From contig NC_044574.1 in NCBI RefSeq assembly GCF_901933205.1, positions 19,577,733 through 19,641,732 of the forward strand: a stretch of DNA of 64,000 nt. Reading direction: 5' to 3'. Under the pieces are notes generated by a model that saw only the letters and a program-made list of their open reading frames with translations, was not told the DNA's origin and searched no databases. Each line of letters starts with the position of its first letter. Positions within the stretch are counted from its first letter, which is position 1. The translations under genes and the position numbers were made by a program. Of the stretch, positions 60,836 to 64,000 are shown piece by piece. The DNA is from Camarhynchus parvulus. Its lineage: Eukaryota; Chordata; Aves; Passeriformes; Thraupidae.

Positions 60836-63800
60836 TACACAATGAATTCTACACTCAGTGTCCCCAATTGAAAGCTACACTTTTGCTGAAAACAGGCCAC
60901 AGCATATAAGTCCTTCCAAATGTCTTTTTTTTTTTCTGTATGCTGCACTGGAGAACAAAGATTTATGGCCAAGGCACAGCCCAGAGACAATGAGTAAGTT
61001 GTTTGAAATCAGAAGGAAAACAAAGAACCTATTTGCCACCTAGAGAAACAGTGGGAATTGGACAAGTTCTAATATTGGTTAAAGCCATTATATTCCATAA
61101 AAGTATCACTAAGAAATTATCACACGGGTGCTGGAATATGTTCACCTTCAGGAAAAATTCATAAGGATAAAAATCTGATGAAACTTTCAGGAAATAAAAG
61201 AAGCAATGCTTGGTGCAAAGAGAAAGAAAACAAAATGTACAAGAAAAAGGAGATATAGTTAATTTTGTACTGCTGTTGTGGCTATTACATTAGTTACTTG
61301 AGTAGGCTGAATGTACTTCTAGAGTGTACTAAGATCAGAACCAAGGAAGATATGGTACCTACAATTAGATACCCTCTAATTGTATACTTCTCAGAAAATC
61401 AGAACATGGATATTTAACACCTTTAGAATGCTGTCAGTCAGGTTTGTACAATATTTTCACAGAATTTAATACATAAGGTATTATCTTCAGCTGTGAAAGG
61501 AGGTTTTTCAGTTGTTAGGATTTTAAAAACAGTTTCTGACTGAAAAAAATAGGAAAGATGGTTTGGTCAAAATATCATGCAAATGATGATAGTTTTAATC
61601 AAATAAAAATTAAAAGCAGTCAACAGGAGTACAACCCTAGCCTGGACAAATTCAAATATTATTTCTAATCTTAGCTAAAATTTTTTAATTTACTCTCTTG
61701 TTGTGGTCTGATAATGAGGCCCTGACACAGCAGCCTGCATGCTCTAGTAGGACAAAGTCTTAGTAATTTTCCTAGAAAGAGAAGGAACTCACAGCTGTGT
61801 TGACTTCACGTATTCCTCTCTGTATGTGCATGAGACTACCTCTATTACAGAAGATATATAGACCAACTGTGCTATAAAGGTGGGTTTCGTTGCTTTTCAC
61901 TTTTGATTATATCTTTGTTATGGATTGTTATGAACAAAAACTTCCAGAACTTTAATGCAATAAAATGAGGCCAAGATATTCTCATATCCTCTGCTGATTT
62001 CTAACTCTAAAGCACTCTGGTATGAACTGAGATAGCATTGAAGCAAGGATTTAACATTTTTTTTAGCACATCTGGAATAGGAAACCAGAAGGTGATAATA
62101 ACTTTGAAAACAAACACTAATTGGTTTTAAATATAGAGAAAGCCAAAGAAATTGGCCTTGAGTTATGAAACTAGCAATATCATCCATGACTTAGTCTAAT
62201 TATCTAATTTTAAAGAAATATACTGTTAGGACAATAACTCTTGTGAGTGAGGGGAGATGGGCTCTGTGCATGGGCAACAGGTACAGGCCACAATGCTCTC
62301 CAGGACTCCAGCATATTGATCAGCAAGAGATGTTCACGTGGTCTGTGCTGGGCTGCAGAGACATGATTCTTGTCAGGTTGTGAGTGCCATAGCATGGAAA
62401 TCTTATACCAGCAGCTTTATAATAGGCATTGATATCCAACTGCTAAACCCATGCTGCTTAGAAATTAAATTTCAAGTTATGTCACTGAGTCGTGCGGCTC
62501 TTTTTTCCTCTAAACCCATTCTAAATCCCCCTTCTGTCATGTCTACACAGCTGTCACATCTTCATTTACATGTCACAGTACCTGAGCTAACTCAGCTGTG
62601 TTTTTATTAGGACTTAACAAGTATATCACATTAGTCAAAAAACCAAAATACTTACAAATAACTGTAATCTTGACTGCAACTCAGATTTTCTTAGTGACAG
62701 ATTTCAGTACAGTACTTTGCCAAATAGAGGCTGCTGTATCACTGTGAGCAGGTGAATGAAAGTTGTATAAACTGTTTCATTACTTCAGCAGCAGAGAGGA
62801 TGCAAATAATCTTTTAGAAGACATTGGAAAAAACACTGTAAATACTAGAAACGGATTAATAGATATAAATGAATAGCTAAAATATACTTACAAATACATA
62901 GCTTATTAAAAAAGGCAAAAGATAACACAGGGAAAATTTATTTTGTTTATATAAACCAAGTTTTGAGGATTTGTTAAGAGTGGAAAAAAAAAACCTGTTT
63001 GAGATGACAGTAGGATTTTTCAGGCCTAAGCAAAATTGCCAGCAGAGATTTTAGGATACCGTGTTTTTTTCAGAAATTCTCGATCCTGGAACTCTGCTGT
63101 TTTTCCACCAGTGCCTTCTGAATTTGGAAAATCTAGCCTAATGTGTGCATTCAGTTTTGTCACTGTCTTCTACCACAGTAGGTTATTTGGGATTTCAGTG
63201 AAGAAAACATTTATTGGCTTGATTTTACACATATGCTTCCACACACTAAGCATATACTTCTGTTTTTGCTTAAGATTTTCTGCTCCAAAATAAATTAAAA
63301 AAAATTAAAAAAAAGCAAATATGCAAAGCTGAATGCTTTTGGGGTATTTTTGCATTTTCTGTCTCATTTGAGCCAAAGATGCAGCAAGTTCTCCTGTAAT
63401 GTAGTGTTGCCAGCAAAATTCATAATATGGAATTAAAACAATTTGGCCATGTATAAAAAAGATGTTAATGTTTTCAGAGATTGGCTTAATGTATTATAAC
63501 CATTAGTAAAGACCAAATTATTTGCCTATTGAATTAGTATGATAACAATACTCATGCAACCAGTGTCTGATGTGTTCAGATTGAGCTTGCATTTAGTTCT
63601 CGTGGCAATGTTTAGATTGATGAACAATGCAGATGAGTCATTCTGGTCCTTGGCACTGGAGTATGTTATAATTGTAGTGTGATGAGATAAAGAAGAGACT
63701 CTGACTTTAAATTAAAAAAAATAAAAGGGGTAGTCTTGGGGATGAGAACAGTCAAAAACAGAGAATAACAATTAGCTTTTCCATTTCCCTCTGCTCTTTT

Positions 63801-64000
63801 GCCCTTTCTTCCCCAATCCCTTTCCATTATATCCTATTTAAGAACTACAGTTCATGAATTTTTGCAATAATAGGAGTATTTGAACTAGAAACAAAATGTA
63901 TCACATGTAGGACATTCATTTTTGACCACACTCTACACAAAGGTGGAATTGAAGAGACATTCATTTCAGATTTCAGTGTTTTGAAACTTTTCATTTTAAA
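60836..64000. other. AT-rich non-coding block
   Basis: About 3.2 kb with no supported gene. Contains the hairpin at 61360. A somewhat GC-richer patch at about 62225-62400, beginning TGTTAGGACAATAACTC, could be an old LTR fragment, but I cannot match it to a family. Confidence 0.5.
61360..61384. repeat. Perfect 10-bp inverted repeat
   Basis: TACAATTAGA and TCTAATTGTA with the 5-base loop TACCC. Confidence 0.85.

Noticed and set aside
61728..61750. TGATAATGAGGCCCTG, similar to the proposed start of the LTR at 10708
   Set aside because: The likeness covers about 15 bases only and does not continue, so I take it as coincidence.
1..64000. CRISPR arrays, operons, phage or bacterial defence genes
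   Set aside because: No evenly spaced direct repeats, no dense long open frames, and clear avian retroelements throughout.

Overview
The window looks like non-coding nuclear DNA from a bird, most probably a songbird (passerine). No protein-coding gene of a recognisable family can be supported. The open frames are short, overlap each other at random, or lie inside transposable elements. The base composition is visibly AT-rich, with a few GC-rich islands that coincide with retroelements. The segment is therefore best read as intergenic DNA (a gene desert) or the inside of a very long intron.

The bird assignment rests on the repeats. There are at least five CR1 LINE copies with the avian 3' end (a gene-proximal block ending in GAATCATAGAATCA-type octamers). 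There is a tRNA-Ile/CR1 composite SINE of the TguSINE1 type at 41510-41637. There are two solo LTRs of an endogenous betaretrovirus-like (ERVK) family, with perfect 6-bp target duplications at 24488-24884 and 60422-60835, and an ERVL-like solo LTR at 42504-43143. Much older CR1 relics lie near 14.06-14.52 kb and 15.35-15.55 kb.

Layout. 1-10.7 kb: unique AT-rich DNA with one small tandem triplication. 10.7-11.1 kb: a solo LTR with visible TATA and polyadenylation signals. 11.9-15.6 kb: a GA microsatellite, one younger CR1 and two old CR1 relics. 15.6-24.5 kb: unique sequence with AT and TA/TG microsatellites. 24.5-27.2 kb: ERVK LTR, a sense-strand CR1 and a CR1 scrap. 27.2-34.3 kb: unique sequence with a match to the CTCF core motif. 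34.3-37.2 kb: two CR1s flanking a GC-rich, CpG-poor island. 37.2-46.1 kb: SINE, ERVL-like LTR and a 90-base T-free A/C tract. 46.2-47.3 kb: a second LTR-like block with a 38-base homopyrimidine run. 53.1-53.8 kb: pyrimidine tract and CR1. 54.96 kb: a near-perfect RFX X-box. 58.3 kb: a striking 36-bp-arm hairpin. 60.4-60.8 kb: the second ERVK LTR.

I found no CRISPR array, operon, bacterial system or complete autonomous transposon. The observation most worth checking is the near-perfect palindrome at 58292-58366. After that come the SINE, the open frame that ends inside it, the GC-rich island and the candidate regulatory motifs. All family names are assigned by eye, without a database search.
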